A stretch of DNA of 64,000 nt from G963663735 sp963663735 (GTDB taxonomy: Bacteria > Acidobacteriota > UBA6911 > RPQK01 > JAPXNP01). The notes under the pieces are model-generated. The model was not told the origin of the DNA, searched no databases, and saw only the letters and a list, made by a program, of their open reading frames with translations. The first letter of the stretch is position 1, and each line of letters opens with the position of its first letter. Below, in pieces: positions 52,692-61,876 of the stretch. The stretch covers positions 124,001 through 188,000 of the forward strand of contig CAXXHN010000002.1 in assembly GCA_963663735.2 (NCBI GenBank), read 5' to 3'. Made by a program: the position numbers and the translations under genes.

Positions 52692-53784
52692 ATTGGAGAG
52701 AGTACAGTCCCTTTTCGAAAACACTGTTGAGTTTAATTTAACTGAAAGTGGATTCCATCCCTATAAGTTAAATGAGCTGTTAACTCCAGGCCAGATTGAG
52801 GAATTGAGTAATACGGTCCTGGGATATGGACAGACGAACGGCTCTGTATCACTGCGGAAACAAATCGCATCCCATTATCCCGGTTGCACTGAAGCAAACA
52901 TCCTGGTCACTAACGGATCTGCTGAAGCTAATTTTGTGGCCTGCCACACCCTGCTGGAGAAAGGGGATGAGGTTGTGATGATGGTCCCTAATTACATGCA
53001 GATTCAGGGGATCGCTGAAGAGATCGGATGCAAAGTAAACACGTTTTCATTAAAAGAAGAAAATAACTGGGCCCCGGATCTGGATGAATTAGAACAAAAG
53101 GTGAACCCGAAAACCAAGATGATTGCGATCTGTAACCCGAATAATCCCACAGGTTATGTTTTGACTGAAACGGAGATGGAGAGAATATCACTGATTGCTG
53201 CCAGGGCCGACGCATGGATTTATTCGGATGAAGTGTACCGGGGAGCGGAGCTGGATGGAGTAATCACTGCCAGCTTTGTTGGCCGTCATGGCAAAGTTAT
53301 GGTAAACGGAGGCCTTTCCAAGGCTTATGCCCTGCCGGGACTGAGAATAGGCTGGATGGTCGGCCCCGAAGAAATAATCGGGGATGCGTGGTCATATCAC
53401 GACTATACCTCAATCACCACCGGAATGTTGAGTGAAAAAATAGCGGAAATTGTGCTAGGTCCTGAAATCAGGGAGAGAATTCTGGCAAGAAACCGAGGCA
53501 TGCTCAGGGAAAACCTTAAAATGACCTTGGAGTGGCTGGGATCGCACGGCACTGTATTCCGGTTTGTGCCTCCCCAGGCTGGAGGAATGGCTTTCATACA
53601 TTATGACCTGGATATCAATTCCACTGAACTGGCCGAAAAGCTGAGGATAGAGAAAAGTGTTTTTATCCTGGCAGGAGACACCTACGGGATGGACCACTAT
53701 TTCCGCCTGGGGATCGGGGCTGAAAAAGAATACTTGATCAAGGGATATGAAAGGCTGAGTGAGGCTATAGCTGAATTGAACTGA
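52672..53784 (+). CDS. Class I/II PLP aminotransferase
   Basis: A 370-residue fold-type I aminotransferase. It has CNPNNPTGYVLTETEM, ADAWIYSDEVYRGAEL, and the PLP-binding lysine (about K217) in GGLSKAYALPGLRIGWMVG; the C-terminal Arg lies in HYFRLGIG. The start at 52672 has AGGAAT nine bases upstream and lies inside the preceding gene, showing translational coupling to the OCD-like enzyme. Substrate unknown; sequence features resemble general aspartate/aromatic and MalY/capreomycidine-synthase-like enzymes. The pair probably acts on one amino acid. Confidence 0.88.
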   Translation: MNIRIFELERVQSLFENTVEFNLTESGFHPYKLNELLTPGQIEELSNTVLGYGQTNGSVSLRKQIASHYPGCTEANILVTNGSAEANFVACHTLLEKGDEVVMMVPNYMQIQGIAEEIGCKVNTFSLKEENNWAPDLDELEQKVNPKTKMIAICNPNNPTGYVLTETEMERISLIAARADAWIYSDEVYRGAELDGVITASFVGRHGKVMVNGGLSKAYALPGLRIGWMVGPEEIIGDAWSYHDYTSITTGMLSEKIAEIVLGPEIRERILARNRGMLRENLKMTLEWLGSHGTVFRFVPPQAGGMAFIHYDLDINSTELAEKLRIEKSVFILAGDTYGMDHYFRLGIGAEKEYLIKGYERLSEAIAELN

Positions 53785-54011
53785 TTTGTTGAGGATATGT
53801 CTGCAGACTAAACAAGATAGGGCCACTGGCCGCGGATGGAACAATCGAATTGGTTTGAACAACTGCCCCGGTTCCTGAAATCCAGGCCTGGTTGTTTTCC
53901 TGAGGCAAAATCATAATACTGAACAAACATGCAGGGCCTGTATCTGATTAAAGAAGATAAAAATTCCAGGTGCATATTGCCTTTGTGCTTGTTAAGTAGT
54001 TACATAATGGA

Positions 54012-55202
54012 ATGAAAAATATTTCAGGATTTATAGGCACAAGCATTTGGGGCGTGAGTTTCTGCAGCGTTTTAACTTGTCTGGCTGTGCTCCTTCCCCT
54101 TACCTTGAGTACCCTTATGGCTGGGGAGAAAGAAATGTTGAGACTCTATACAGGAAGTTATTCAACGGCTGAGGAAGAAAGCATCAAGTGTTATGAATTT
54201 GATTCCCGGTCAGGCACCCTGACTTACCTTACCGGTTATTCGGGCATTGAAAACCCTTCCTTTCTGGCCCTTCATTCCAATGGAAGATTCCTGTACGCCG
54301 TCAGTGAGACCGACCAGAAGGAAGGCAATCTTACCGGTGGTGTGGCAGCGTTTCTAATCGATCAATCCTCTGGGGGACTTACCAAGATAAATGAAGTTGC
54401 TTCCGGAGGGGCTGCCCCCTGCCATATTGCCCTGGATCGTACGGAAAGCATGCTGATGACCGCAAACTATAATGGAGGGAGCGTGGCCGCTTTCCCGGTA
54501 ATGAAGGACGGAAGCCTGGGTGAACGCAGCTTCTTTCATCAGCACGCAGGTTCAGGAACAGATCCTTCCCGGCAGGATGTTCCCCACGCCCATTCAGTAA
54601 ATCCCTCCCCGGACAACCGGTTTGCCCTGGTCCCTGACCTGGGACTGGATAAAGTGTTTGTGTACCGGCTTAATCCGGAAAAGGGAGGAATGGAGCTGAA
54701 TGTTCCATCCTATGCAGTTGTCGCGGACGGATCTGGACCCAGGCATCTCGCATTTCATCCCGGTCGATCAGTGGTGTACGTGATCAACGAGATGGCATCG
54801 ACTGTAACTGTATTTGATTACCAGACAGATGCGGGAGCATTGTCAGAGATTCAGACTGTGTCAACCTTGCCCATTGGGTTTGAAGGAAGAAATTCCACAG
54901 CGGAAGTAGCGGTTGATCCTTCCGGCCGCTTCCTTTATGGATCTAACCGGGGCCATAATTCGATAGCTGTCTTCAGTATTGATCAGGATAGCGGAAAACT
55001 GGAGGCGGTCCAGCATCATCCCACGGGAGGGAGCACTCCCCGCAACTTCTGCCTCTCTCCGGACGGGAAATTTCTTCTGGCAGCCAACCAGAGATCAGAC
55101 AATCTGCTGGTTTTCCCGCTGGATGCGGCAAGCGGTAAATTGCTTGATCCAGTAGAGGAAATAAACTTGAAGGCTCCGGTATGCATCAGGTTTGTTAAAT
55201 AG
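54012..55202 (+). CDS. Secreted lactonase-family beta-propeller protein
   Basis: A 396-residue protein of the YbhE/6-phosphogluconolactonase-type seven-bladed propeller family (Lactonase, PF10282). An N-terminal signal/anchor (residues about 10-38) means it is exported, unlike cytosolic 6-phosphogluconolactonase. Blade motifs recur: NPSFLALHSNGRFLYAVSE, GAAPCHIALDRTESMLMTA, GPRHLAFHPGRSVVYVINE and TPRNFCLSPDGKFLLAANQ. The true pentose-phosphate enzyme is the pgl gene at 17.2 kb, so this one likely acts on another lactone or only shares the fold. Confidence 0.85.
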   Translation: MKNISGFIGTSIWGVSFCSVLTCLAVLLPLTLSTLMAGEKEMLRLYTGSYSTAEEESIKCYEFDSRSGTLTYLTGYSGIENPSFLALHSNGRFLYAVSETDQKEGNLTGGVAAFLIDQSSGGLTKINEVASGGAAPCHIALDRTESMLMTANYNGGSVAAFPVMKDGSLGERSFFHQHAGSGTDPSRQDVPHAHSVNPSPDNRFALVPDLGLDKVFVYRLNPEKGGMELNVPSYAVVADGSGPRHLAFHPGRSVVYVINEMASTVTVFDYQTDAGALSEIQTVSTLPIGFEGRNSTAEVAVDPSGRFLYGSNRGHNSIAVFSIDQDSGKLEAVQHHPTGGSTPRNFCLSPDGKFLLAANQRSDNLLVFPLDAASGKLLDPVEEINLKAPVCIRFVK

Positions 55203-55263
55203 AATATTGTGAGGTGTTAAAAGGCAATTACAGATAATTTAGAATATCAATCAGGGGAATATC

Positions 55264-56424
55264 ATGAAAAGAAAAAGATTATTAACCATGTCGTTCATAA
55301 TGCTGATCCTTGTAGGATTCGTGATCTCAGTCCAGGGCGCAGCCAGTGAAAGAACTGAGATCAACATCCCGGACATACTCGGATATAAAACATTGAAGTG
55401 TGATTTTCACATGCACACAGTTTTTTCAGACGGGAACGTATGGCCGACAATCAGGGTGGATGAAGCCTGGTTGCAGGGCCTTGACGCAATTGCCATCACT
55501 GATCATCTGGAGTACCAACCCCACAAAGATGACATCAAGTCTGATCATAACCGTTCCTACGAAATAGCCAAGGCCAGGGCTGAACAGCGCTCATTGATTC
55601 TGATTAAGGGATCTGAAATTACAAGGGACATGCCTCCGGGGCACCTGAATGCCATCTTTCTCAAGGACTCCAATCCCCTGGATGTTGAGGACTGGAGAGA
55701 TGCGGTCAGGATCGCGAATGAACAGGGCGCCCTGGTTTTCTGGAATCACCCGGGATGGGAGCGCCAGGCGCCAGGGGGAATCGCTGTCTGGTACGATGAA
55801 CATACAGACATTCTGGAGCAGGGTTTTATGATGGGTATTGAAGTTATCAATCACACCAGCTACTACCCTGAAGTACACCAGTGGGCAATTGACAAGAATC
55901 TGACCATACTGGCTAATTCCGACAGCCACTATCCAATGTCCTTTGAATTTCTCCCTGAAAAGGGGGAATTCAGGCCTTATACCCTGGTGTTTGCTGAAGA
56001 GCGGAGTGCAGAGTCCATCAAGAAAGCGTTGCTGGACAGGCGAACCGCCGGCGTTTTTCGGGGAAGAGTTTATGGCGATGCCCGGTTTCTTGAAGCAATT
56101 TTTAAAGAGTCCGTTACCATGGACAGCTCTTCTGTTGCGGTTCAAGGGCAGAGCAGTGCTGCTCTCCAGATCCATAATGCTTCAGATATTGACTTTCAGC
56201 TGGTCTCTGGAAAATCCGACGGCAGCCTGGCGGTACCCGGGCAGATTAATCTCAAGGCCGGAAAAACAGTTTTTCTGGGGGTAAAAGGTACCTCGGATAC
56301 CATGTCCGGCCGGAAAACGGTCCCGATCACCTATGAGGTTGAAACCCTGTTAGTCGGACCAGGAAAAAATTTGCCCATCACCCTGGAGCTGGAAGCGGAA
56401 TTTACTCCGGCAGAGCAGGAGTAG
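55264..56424 (+). CDS. PHP-domain phosphoesterase, secreted (Sb-PDE-like)
   Basis: A 386-residue exported protein (signal MKRKRLLTMSFIMLILVGFVI to about GAAS) with a PHP domain at about residues 38-270. Metal-binding elements are CDFHMHTVFSDG, AIAITDHLEYQPH, KGSEITRD, FWNHPGWERQ and NSDSHYP. This arrangement matches the Sb-PDE family of periplasmic phosphodiesterases. A C-terminal beta domain of about 110 residues follows. It probably frees phosphate from phosphodiesters outside the cytoplasm. The gene is about 60 bp after the lactonase-family gene; shared transcription is likely. Confidence 0.85.
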   Translation: MKRKRLLTMSFIMLILVGFVISVQGAASERTEINIPDILGYKTLKCDFHMHTVFSDGNVWPTIRVDEAWLQGLDAIAITDHLEYQPHKDDIKSDHNRSYEIAKARAEQRSLILIKGSEITRDMPPGHLNAIFLKDSNPLDVEDWRDAVRIANEQGALVFWNHPGWERQAPGGIAVWYDEHTDILEQGFMMGIEVINHTSYYPEVHQWAIDKNLTILANSDSHYPMSFEFLPEKGEFRPYTLVFAEERSAESIKKALLDRRTAGVFRGRVYGDARFLEAIFKESVTMDSSSVAVQGQSSAALQIHNASDIDFQLVSGKSDGSLAVPGQINLKAGKTVFLGVKGTSDTMSGRKTVPITYEVETLLVGPGKNLPITLELEAEFTPAEQE

Positions 56425-56458
56425 TGAACTGGCTTTTAACCAGAAAACCATAAGCCCA

Positions 56459-56490
56459 AAGGGGCCTGTGCCGCGCAGGCCCCTTATTTG
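56459..56490. terminator. Bidirectional terminator
   Basis: AAGGGGCCTG at 56459-56468 pairs with CAGGCCCCTT at 56476-56485 around a seven-base loop, followed by ATTTG. It lies between the convergent PHP and cydB genes. Confidence 0.75.
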
Positions 56491-56510
56491 ATTCCTTCCT
56501 TTAAAATCTG

Positions 56511-57539
56511 CTAGTAGCTGTGTTCGTCCAGCTTGACCTTGCCTACAAACGATCGGTAAACAAATGTTGTGTACCCAATTACAAGCGGCATGCCGATCAG
56601 GGCGATCACCAGCATGATCCAGAGGGTCTTTGAGGATGAAGCGGCGTTGTAGATTGTAAGGCTGTTGGCTGCTTCCGGACTGGAAAGAATCAGCTTGGGA
56701 TAGAGTCCTAGTCCCAGTGACAGGAAGAGAGTCGCAATGGTCACCGCGGAAGCCAGTAAGGCCCTGAAATCGTTACCTTTTTTATGCGCTGCAAAAAGGT
56801 ATCCGGCAGCCAGGAAGGCCAGTACCGGCACCAGGAAAAGTACTGGCATGGCTTTCAGGTTTTCCACCACATGCGGGACAATCAGGAAAGTAGCGATTGT
56901 TGTCACCAGGAGCATGGCCCAGAAGGTCATAATCAGCTTCGGGGTCAGTTTCCTGAGTCTGGCGTATAGCTCTCCTTCATTCTTAACCAGGAGGTATAGG
57001 GCTCCATGCATTGTGAAAAGCACAAGAACCATCACACCTACCAGCAGCGCGTAGGGATGCAGCAGGCTGAAAAACGTTCCGGTGAAATCGTGATTCCCGT
57101 TTAGAGGCAGGCCCAGGGCTATGTTACCAAGCGCTACTCCCATGAGAACGGTTGAGATAATACTGGCAATACTGAATACAGAGTCCCACAGGCTCCTCCA
57201 CCATCTCATTGTCTGCTTGCTTCTGAATTCCATTGCAAGTGCCCGGCATATGAGGCCCATAAGCAAGAGAAAAAGGGCAAGGTAGAACCCGGAGAATGCG
57301 GTGGCATAAGCTTCTGGAAATGCGGCAAACAAAGCCCCTCCGCCAGTAAGCAGCCAGACTTCATTCCCATCCCAGTGGGGGCCAATTGAATTGATTACCT
57401 TTCTTCGATCGTCATCGGTTTTTGTTGTCAGATGCAGAGCTCCGGCTCCCAGGTCAAATCCATCCAGTACAGCATAACCTGTAAGCAGAATTCCCACTAA
57501 GAAAAACCATACTGTGTTCATATCTAATGTAAATATCAT
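56511..57539 (-). CDS. cydB: Cytochrome bd oxidase subunit II
   Basis: Second subunit of the quinol oxidase that reduces oxygen with high affinity. The 342-residue membrane protein has about eight helices and the family motifs GYAVLDGFDLGAGALHL, IGPHWDGNEVWLLTGGGALFAAFP and the internal GPHWDGNEVW that contacts subunit I. Its ATG overlaps the cydA stop (ATGA), so the two are coupled. No cydX was seen after it. Confidence 0.96.
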   Translation of the reverse strand: MIFTLDMNTVWFFLVGILLTGYAVLDGFDLGAGALHLTTKTDDDRRKVINSIGPHWDGNEVWLLTGGGALFAAFPEAYATAFSGFYLALFLLLMGLICRALAMEFRSKQTMRWWRSLWDSVFSIASIISTVLMGVALGNIALGLPLNGNHDFTGTFFSLLHPYALLVGVMVLVLFTMHGALYLLVKNEGELYARLRKLTPKLIMTFWAMLLVTTIATFLIVPHVVENLKAMPVLFLVPVLAFLAAGYLFAAHKKGNDFRALLASAVTIATLFLSLGLGLYPKLILSSPEAANSLTIYNAASSSKTLWIMLVIALIGMPLVIGYTTFVYRSFVGKVKLDEHSY

Positions 57540-58882
57540 GACAGTGCAGCCTCGTGACCGGATGAATCAGTCGCCGGTCCTTTTTTTATCTTGTCGAATA
57601 GAATGAATATGAATAATCCGAACATGGCCAGGTATACCAGGCTGAAGATGATTATTGATGCCAGGACCTCTCCGGTTGCAACGCTTGGAGAGTAGGCTTC
57701 AGACGTCTTGAGAAGTCCATAGACTACCCAGGGCTGGCGCCCGATTTCAGCTGACATCCATCCCGCCTGGTTTGCTATCTGTGGTAGCAGCACTGAAAGG
57801 ATCAATACCTTCAACAGGAGTGCGGATTTCAACAGGAATCCTTTCCACAGTGCCAATATGCCCAGGAGAGAAAGGAAAATCAGTAGAAATCCTATGGCCA
57901 CCATGATGTGGTAGGACTGGAAAACGATGTTTACCGGGGGCCTTTCATCATCAGGAAAAGCTTCAAGGCCGGTTATGGGTTCGCTGAAACTCCAGTGAAC
58001 CAGATAACTCAGCATTCCGGGAATCTGGATTCCGTAGGTTTCCTTTTTTTCTTCATTAACCCAACCGAAAAGGTAGAGGCCAGCCGGTGCATTCGCCGGA
58101 TAATGACCCTCAAGAGCGGCCAGTTTGGCTGGCTGGGTTTCTGACAGGGTATTGGCACTGCTGTGCCCGGTGACCAATTGCCCCAGTGAAGAAATCAGGG
58201 CAACAAAAAGGCCGATAGCCATGGTTTTTTTGGCAAATTCCAGGTGTTTTCCCTTAAGCATGTAGTAGGCGGCGACACTGATGATCAGGAAGGCACCAGC
58301 CTGCCAAGCTCCCATGTATACATGGGAAATCCGGTCCAGGAAGGACGGATTGAAAACAACATCACTGAAGTTCACGATTTCGGCCCGGTATCCATCACCG
58401 AATTTGACTATGTGATGGCCTGTCGGAGTCTGCTGCCAGGAGTTGGCTACAACAATCCAGACAGCGGAGAGGTGAGCTCCCAATGCCACCATGATTGTGG
58501 AAATAAAATGGGTTCTCGGTTTAACCCTGTTCCAGCCAAACAAAAGGATCCCCAGGAATGTTGACTCCAGGAAAAATGCCAGGACTCCTTCAGCAGCCAG
58601 GGCGCTTCCAAATACATCTCCCACATACCTTGAATAGATGGACCAGTTCATTCCGAACTGAAATTCCATCACAATTCCCGTGGCGACACCCATGGCGAAT
58701 ATAAGGCCAAAAATTTTAACCCAGAATCTTGTCAGTTCTTCGTAACGTTTGTTGCCGGTCTTAAGGTACATTCCTTCCATAATCACCAGGATCAGGCCAA
58801 GCCCGATACTGACAGGTGGGTAAATGTAGTGAAAACCAGCGGTTAACCCGAACTGGATTCGAGATAGTAATCCAACGTCCAT
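57536..58882 (-). CDS. cydA: Cytochrome bd oxidase subunit I
   Basis: Holds hemes b558, b595 and d and the quinol site. At 448 residues it is the short Q-loop form. H18 (in GFHYIYP) and the His in ISHVYMGAW are heme ligands, the Met of YHIMVAIG matches the b558 Met ligand, and GRQPWVVYGLLKT is the C-terminal signature. GGGAGGA precedes the ATG. About 300 bp to the divergent MFS gene hold the promoter; the TATAAT on the minus strand at 59008-59003 has no good -35 box, and no clear FNR site was found. Confidence 0.96.
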   Translation of the reverse strand: MDVGLLSRIQFGLTAGFHYIYPPVSIGLGLILVIMEGMYLKTGNKRYEELTRFWVKIFGLIFAMGVATGIVMEFQFGMNWSIYSRYVGDVFGSALAAEGVLAFFLESTFLGILLFGWNRVKPRTHFISTIMVALGAHLSAVWIVVANSWQQTPTGHHIVKFGDGYRAEIVNFSDVVFNPSFLDRISHVYMGAWQAGAFLIISVAAYYMLKGKHLEFAKKTMAIGLFVALISSLGQLVTGHSSANTLSETQPAKLAALEGHYPANAPAGLYLFGWVNEEKKETYGIQIPGMLSYLVHWSFSEPITGLEAFPDDERPPVNIVFQSYHIMVAIGFLLIFLSLLGILALWKGFLLKSALLLKVLILSVLLPQIANQAGWMSAEIGRQPWVVYGLLKTSEAYSPSVATGEVLASIIIFSLVYLAMFGLFIFILFDKIKKGPATDSSGHEAALS

Positions 58883-59181
58883 AAAACTGTTCCTCCCGAA
58901 TTCACCTAGTCCAAATTTATCTATGACTTGAGATGAAAAAAGTATACATCAACAAACGGATAAACTCGGAGATTTTTGGTGATAGTGCCCGACATATTTA
59001 AGATTATATAAATTCAGCTGTAATGACGGCGGAATTTAACATATCCAGGCTTCCTGCAAATATTCAGAGTCATCCACTCCACTTTATTGTAGCCGTAGTC
59101 TCAAAAAAAACAAGCTTGTATTAAGGCAGCAAGGGTCGTATGATTTTTTGAACCGCTTATGTTGTGTCTTATTGAGGAAGA
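58883..59181. other. Divergent intergenic region, cydA and MFS gene
   Basis: A 299-base A/T-rich region holding the promoters of two divergent genes. A minus-strand TATAAT box occurs at 59003-59008, and possible -10 boxes near 58940. I saw no convincing -35 partner, FNR-type palindrome, RNA fold or short gene. Confidence 0.4.
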
Positions 59182-60483
59182 ATGAGGAAGAAAATGAAAT
59201 CAAGAACATCCTTTCCACTGGTTTTCTGGGTAGCCAATACCATTGAAGTATTGGAGCGTTTCGCTTATTACGGAATTTACTTCGGTTTTGGAATCTACAT
59301 GGAATCGCTTGGATATTCGAGAGGTGAACTGGGGATCGTCCAGAGTATCTTTCTGCTGCTTTCCTATACGGTTCCCATTATTTCGGGGACAATGGCCGAT
59401 AAATATGGATTTAAAAAAATTCTTATTGTTTCTTACCTGGCTTACCTTCCCGCCATCCTGCTGCTGATTTTAACAAAGTCTTTTTCTGGTATTGCCCTGA
59501 CCATGCTGACTATTGGCCTGGCCGCTGGAATTTTCAAACCCCTGGTATCAGGGACCGTGCGGGCGGTTACGGATAAAAGCAACAAGACCCTGGGTTTTGG
59601 CATATTTTATGCCATGGTGAATGTGGGAGGTTCGTTCGGACCTATTGTTGCCGGTAAATTAAGGGCAATATCATGGGACTATGCTTTTATTGCCGCGGCC
59701 GTGTCTATCGGGATAATGCTGCTGATAACCATATTCTTTTATAAAGAGCCGGAAAGAGAGGAGGACGGCGAATCGCTGGGTGAAAAACTGAAAGGGATTA
59801 TTACAGTACTGGCTGATAAAAAATTCTCCCTTTTCCTTGTGATTTTGGGATTGTTTTTCTGGCTTCCATTCTGGGCTTTTTTCAACCTTTGTGCCATATA
59901 TGTGGATGCTAATGTGGATACCGCTCAACTTTACCTGTCAATGCAGGGGATCCTCGGTACTACCATTGCCAATTTCTTTTCCCAGGTTGGTGAAGACGGG
60001 ACCAGGAGAGTTCTGGGAGAAACCATTTCCCATACCGGATATATCATTATGCTTTTCCAGATTTTTATATCCGGCGTTCTGGAACGATTTAAGGCCATTC
60101 CATCCTTCCTTTTCGGGCTGTTCGTAATGGGCCTGGGATTTATCGTTCTGGGGTATGCCTCTGTATCTTCCGCTGCTTTTGTGTTCCTCGGAATCTTCCT
60201 CTTTGCGATCGGGGAAATGATTTCATCACCCAGGATCCAGGAATATATAACCTGGCTGGCACCCAAGGAAAAAGCAGGGCTGTACATGGGCAGCAATTTT
60301 CTTGCTGTTGGCATCGGTGGAGCTACCAGCGGAGTGATTTATTCAACTCTTTCCGGCTACTTTGCGGATGCCGGTAATGCCGGGTACGTCTGGTATGTGC
60401 TGGCTGCGCATATGGGGGCCGCCATCATAATGCTCTGGGCCTTTACCAAGGTCATGGGAGAGTTTACCGAACGGGAGGAGTAA
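59182..60483 (+). CDS. MFS transporter, POT-like
   Basis: A 433-residue major facilitator with about twelve membrane helices. Its first helix region FWVANTIEVLERFAYYGIYFGF resembles the ExxERFxYYG motif of proton-coupled oligopeptide transporters, where Glu and Arg take part in proton coupling. Between helices 2 and 3 DKYGFKKILI matches the MFS loop signature. Peptide uptake is a reasonable inference, fitting the neighbouring peptidases, but not certain. Either of two nearby ATGs (59182 or 59194) may be used; GAGGAAG precedes both. Confidence 0.85.
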   Translation: MRKKMKSRTSFPLVFWVANTIEVLERFAYYGIYFGFGIYMESLGYSRGELGIVQSIFLLLSYTVPIISGTMADKYGFKKILIVSYLAYLPAILLLILTKSFSGIALTMLTIGLAAGIFKPLVSGTVRAVTDKSNKTLGFGIFYAMVNVGGSFGPIVAGKLRAISWDYAFIAAAVSIGIMLLITIFFYKEPEREEDGESLGEKLKGIITVLADKKFSLFLVILGLFFWLPFWAFFNLCAIYVDANVDTAQLYLSMQGILGTTIANFFSQVGEDGTRRVLGETISHTGYIIMLFQIFISGVLERFKAIPSFLFGLFVMGLGFIVLGYASVSSAAFVFLGIFLFAIGEMISSPRIQEYITWLAPKEKAGLYMGSNFLAVGIGGATSGVIYSTLSGYFADAGNAGYVWYVLAAHMGAAIIMLWAFTKVMGEFTEREE

Positions 60484-60588
60484 TTGGTGCATCAGGCAGA
60501 AGAAGCTTTTCTGCCTGGTAAACTTGGTTTCCGGATCCGGAAAATTTTCTAACAGCAGGTTCCGGTCAGCGGGAAAGAGGAGCGGTTT

Positions 60589-61770
60589 ATGCAGTTAATC
60601 AATGAAAAAGTAAAACAGTCAGTGTCTATTCTCAGGGAACTGAATATGGACTGCTGGCTTACCTTTGTCCGGGAGACTTCGGTTACCGGGGATCCTATGC
60701 TCAGCTTTCTTTCTCCTTCAGAACTAACATGGCATTCAGCCTTTTTGATCACCGCTGGCGGGGACACCATTGCTATCGTTGGAGATATGGAAAAAAAAGG
60801 CATTGAAGAACTGGGCGTTTACAGCCAGGTTAGATCATATGTAGAGAGCATCAATCCTGAGCTGCAGCAGGTCCTGCGGCAGCTGAATCCTGCTTCAATA
60901 GCGGTTAATTTCTCAACCACCAGCGAAATTGCTGATGGTTTGAGTCACGGTATGTTCCTGCTTCTTATAGAACTACTCAAAGAAATAGGGTATGAGGACA
61001 GGGTAATCTCCTCTGAGGACCTGGTTTCAAGGTTGAGAGCCCGGAAAACAGATTCTGAAATCCGGGCAGTCAAGAGTGCTATAAGAGAGACAGAGGACAT
61101 ATTTCGGTTGGTACATGGATTTATCAGCCCGGGGCGAACTGAAAAGGAAATAGCGGATTTTATGAGTGCCGAAGTCGCCCGGAGAGGATTGGAGCCGGCC
61201 TGGGACATCATCCACTGCCCTGCCGTATTCACGGGACCCGACACAGCGGGAGCCCATTATAGGCCAACCGAAAGAGTTGTGGAAAAAGGGCATGTGCTGA
61301 ACATGGATTTCGGTGTAAAGGTCGATGGTTACTGTTCTGACCTGCAACGTACCTTCTATATCCTTGAGGATGGTGAAACTGAAGCCCCGGCTGAAGTTAG
61401 AAAGGGTTTTACGGCAATACTTGAGGCAATAGAGAAGTCCAGGAAGGTACTTAAACCTGGGGCCAGGGGAGTGGATGTTGATGGCGTAGCCCGGAGCCTG
61501 CTGGTTTCTGAAGGATACGAAGAATTTCCGCATGGACTGGGCCATCAGGTCGGGCGTTTTGCCCATGATGGGACCGCCTTGCTGGGGCCTGCCTGGTCCA
61601 AATATTCACGGAAACCATTTGAACCTGTTGAAGCTGGCATGGTTTTTACCCTGGAGCCCCGCCTTACTGTTCCTGGCCGGGGAGTCGTTACTGTGGAAGA
61701 GATGGTTCTGGTCAGGGAGCAGGATACTGAATACCTTTCCAGTCCGCAGAAAAAACTGATCCTTATTTAA
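60589..61770 (+). CDS. M24 family metallopeptidase (Xaa-Pro dipeptidase-like)
   Basis: A 393-residue pita-bread peptidase of the PepQ/aminopeptidase P group. An N-terminal domain (residues 1-150) of creatinase type precedes the catalytic domain. Metal ligands in order: NMDFGVKVDGYCSDLQRTFY (two Asp), GLGHQVGRFAHDG (His), FTLEPRLTVPG (Glu) and VVTVEEMVLV (Glu). No signal peptide is present, so it acts in the cytosol, likely on X-Pro peptides. It follows the POT-like transporter by about 100 bp, suggesting that imported peptides are its substrates. Confidence 0.92.
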   Translation: MQLINEKVKQSVSILRELNMDCWLTFVRETSVTGDPMLSFLSPSELTWHSAFLITAGGDTIAIVGDMEKKGIEELGVYSQVRSYVESINPELQQVLRQLNPASIAVNFSTTSEIADGLSHGMFLLLIELLKEIGYEDRVISSEDLVSRLRARKTDSEIRAVKSAIRETEDIFRLVHGFISPGRTEKEIADFMSAEVARRGLEPAWDIIHCPAVFTGPDTAGAHYRPTERVVEKGHVLNMDFGVKVDGYCSDLQRTFYILEDGETEAPAEVRKGFTAILEAIEKSRKVLKPGARGVDVDGVARSLLVSEGYEEFPHGLGHQVGRFAHDGTALLGPAWSKYSRKPFEPVEAGMVFTLEPRLTVPGRGVVTVEEMVLVREQDTEYLSSPQKKLILI

Positions 61771-61775
61771 ATTGT

Positions 61776-61833
61776 CACAGGTGGCAGGTAGCAAGTTTCG
61801 GCTGAATCCGCAACCCGTCACCTGCTACCTGTG
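61776..61833. repeat. Inverted pair of heptamer tracts
   Basis: Three 7-base units on the plus strand (CACAGGT, GGCAGGT, AGCAAGT at 61776-61796) are faced, after a 16-base spacer, by three units on the minus strand (CACAGGT, AGCAGGT, GACGGGT reading 61833 back to 61813). The tracts can fold into a hairpin. The unit is the same heptamer that forms the array at 7592-7633. Confidence 0.8.
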
Positions 61834-61876
61834 TCTATTCACATCCCTTTCAGATAGGTGTGGTATCGTTTCCGCC

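Noticed and set aside
58940..59010. FNR-like site ahead of cydA
   Set aside because: No TTGAT-N4-ATCAA-type palindrome could be found, so oxygen regulation is not claimed.
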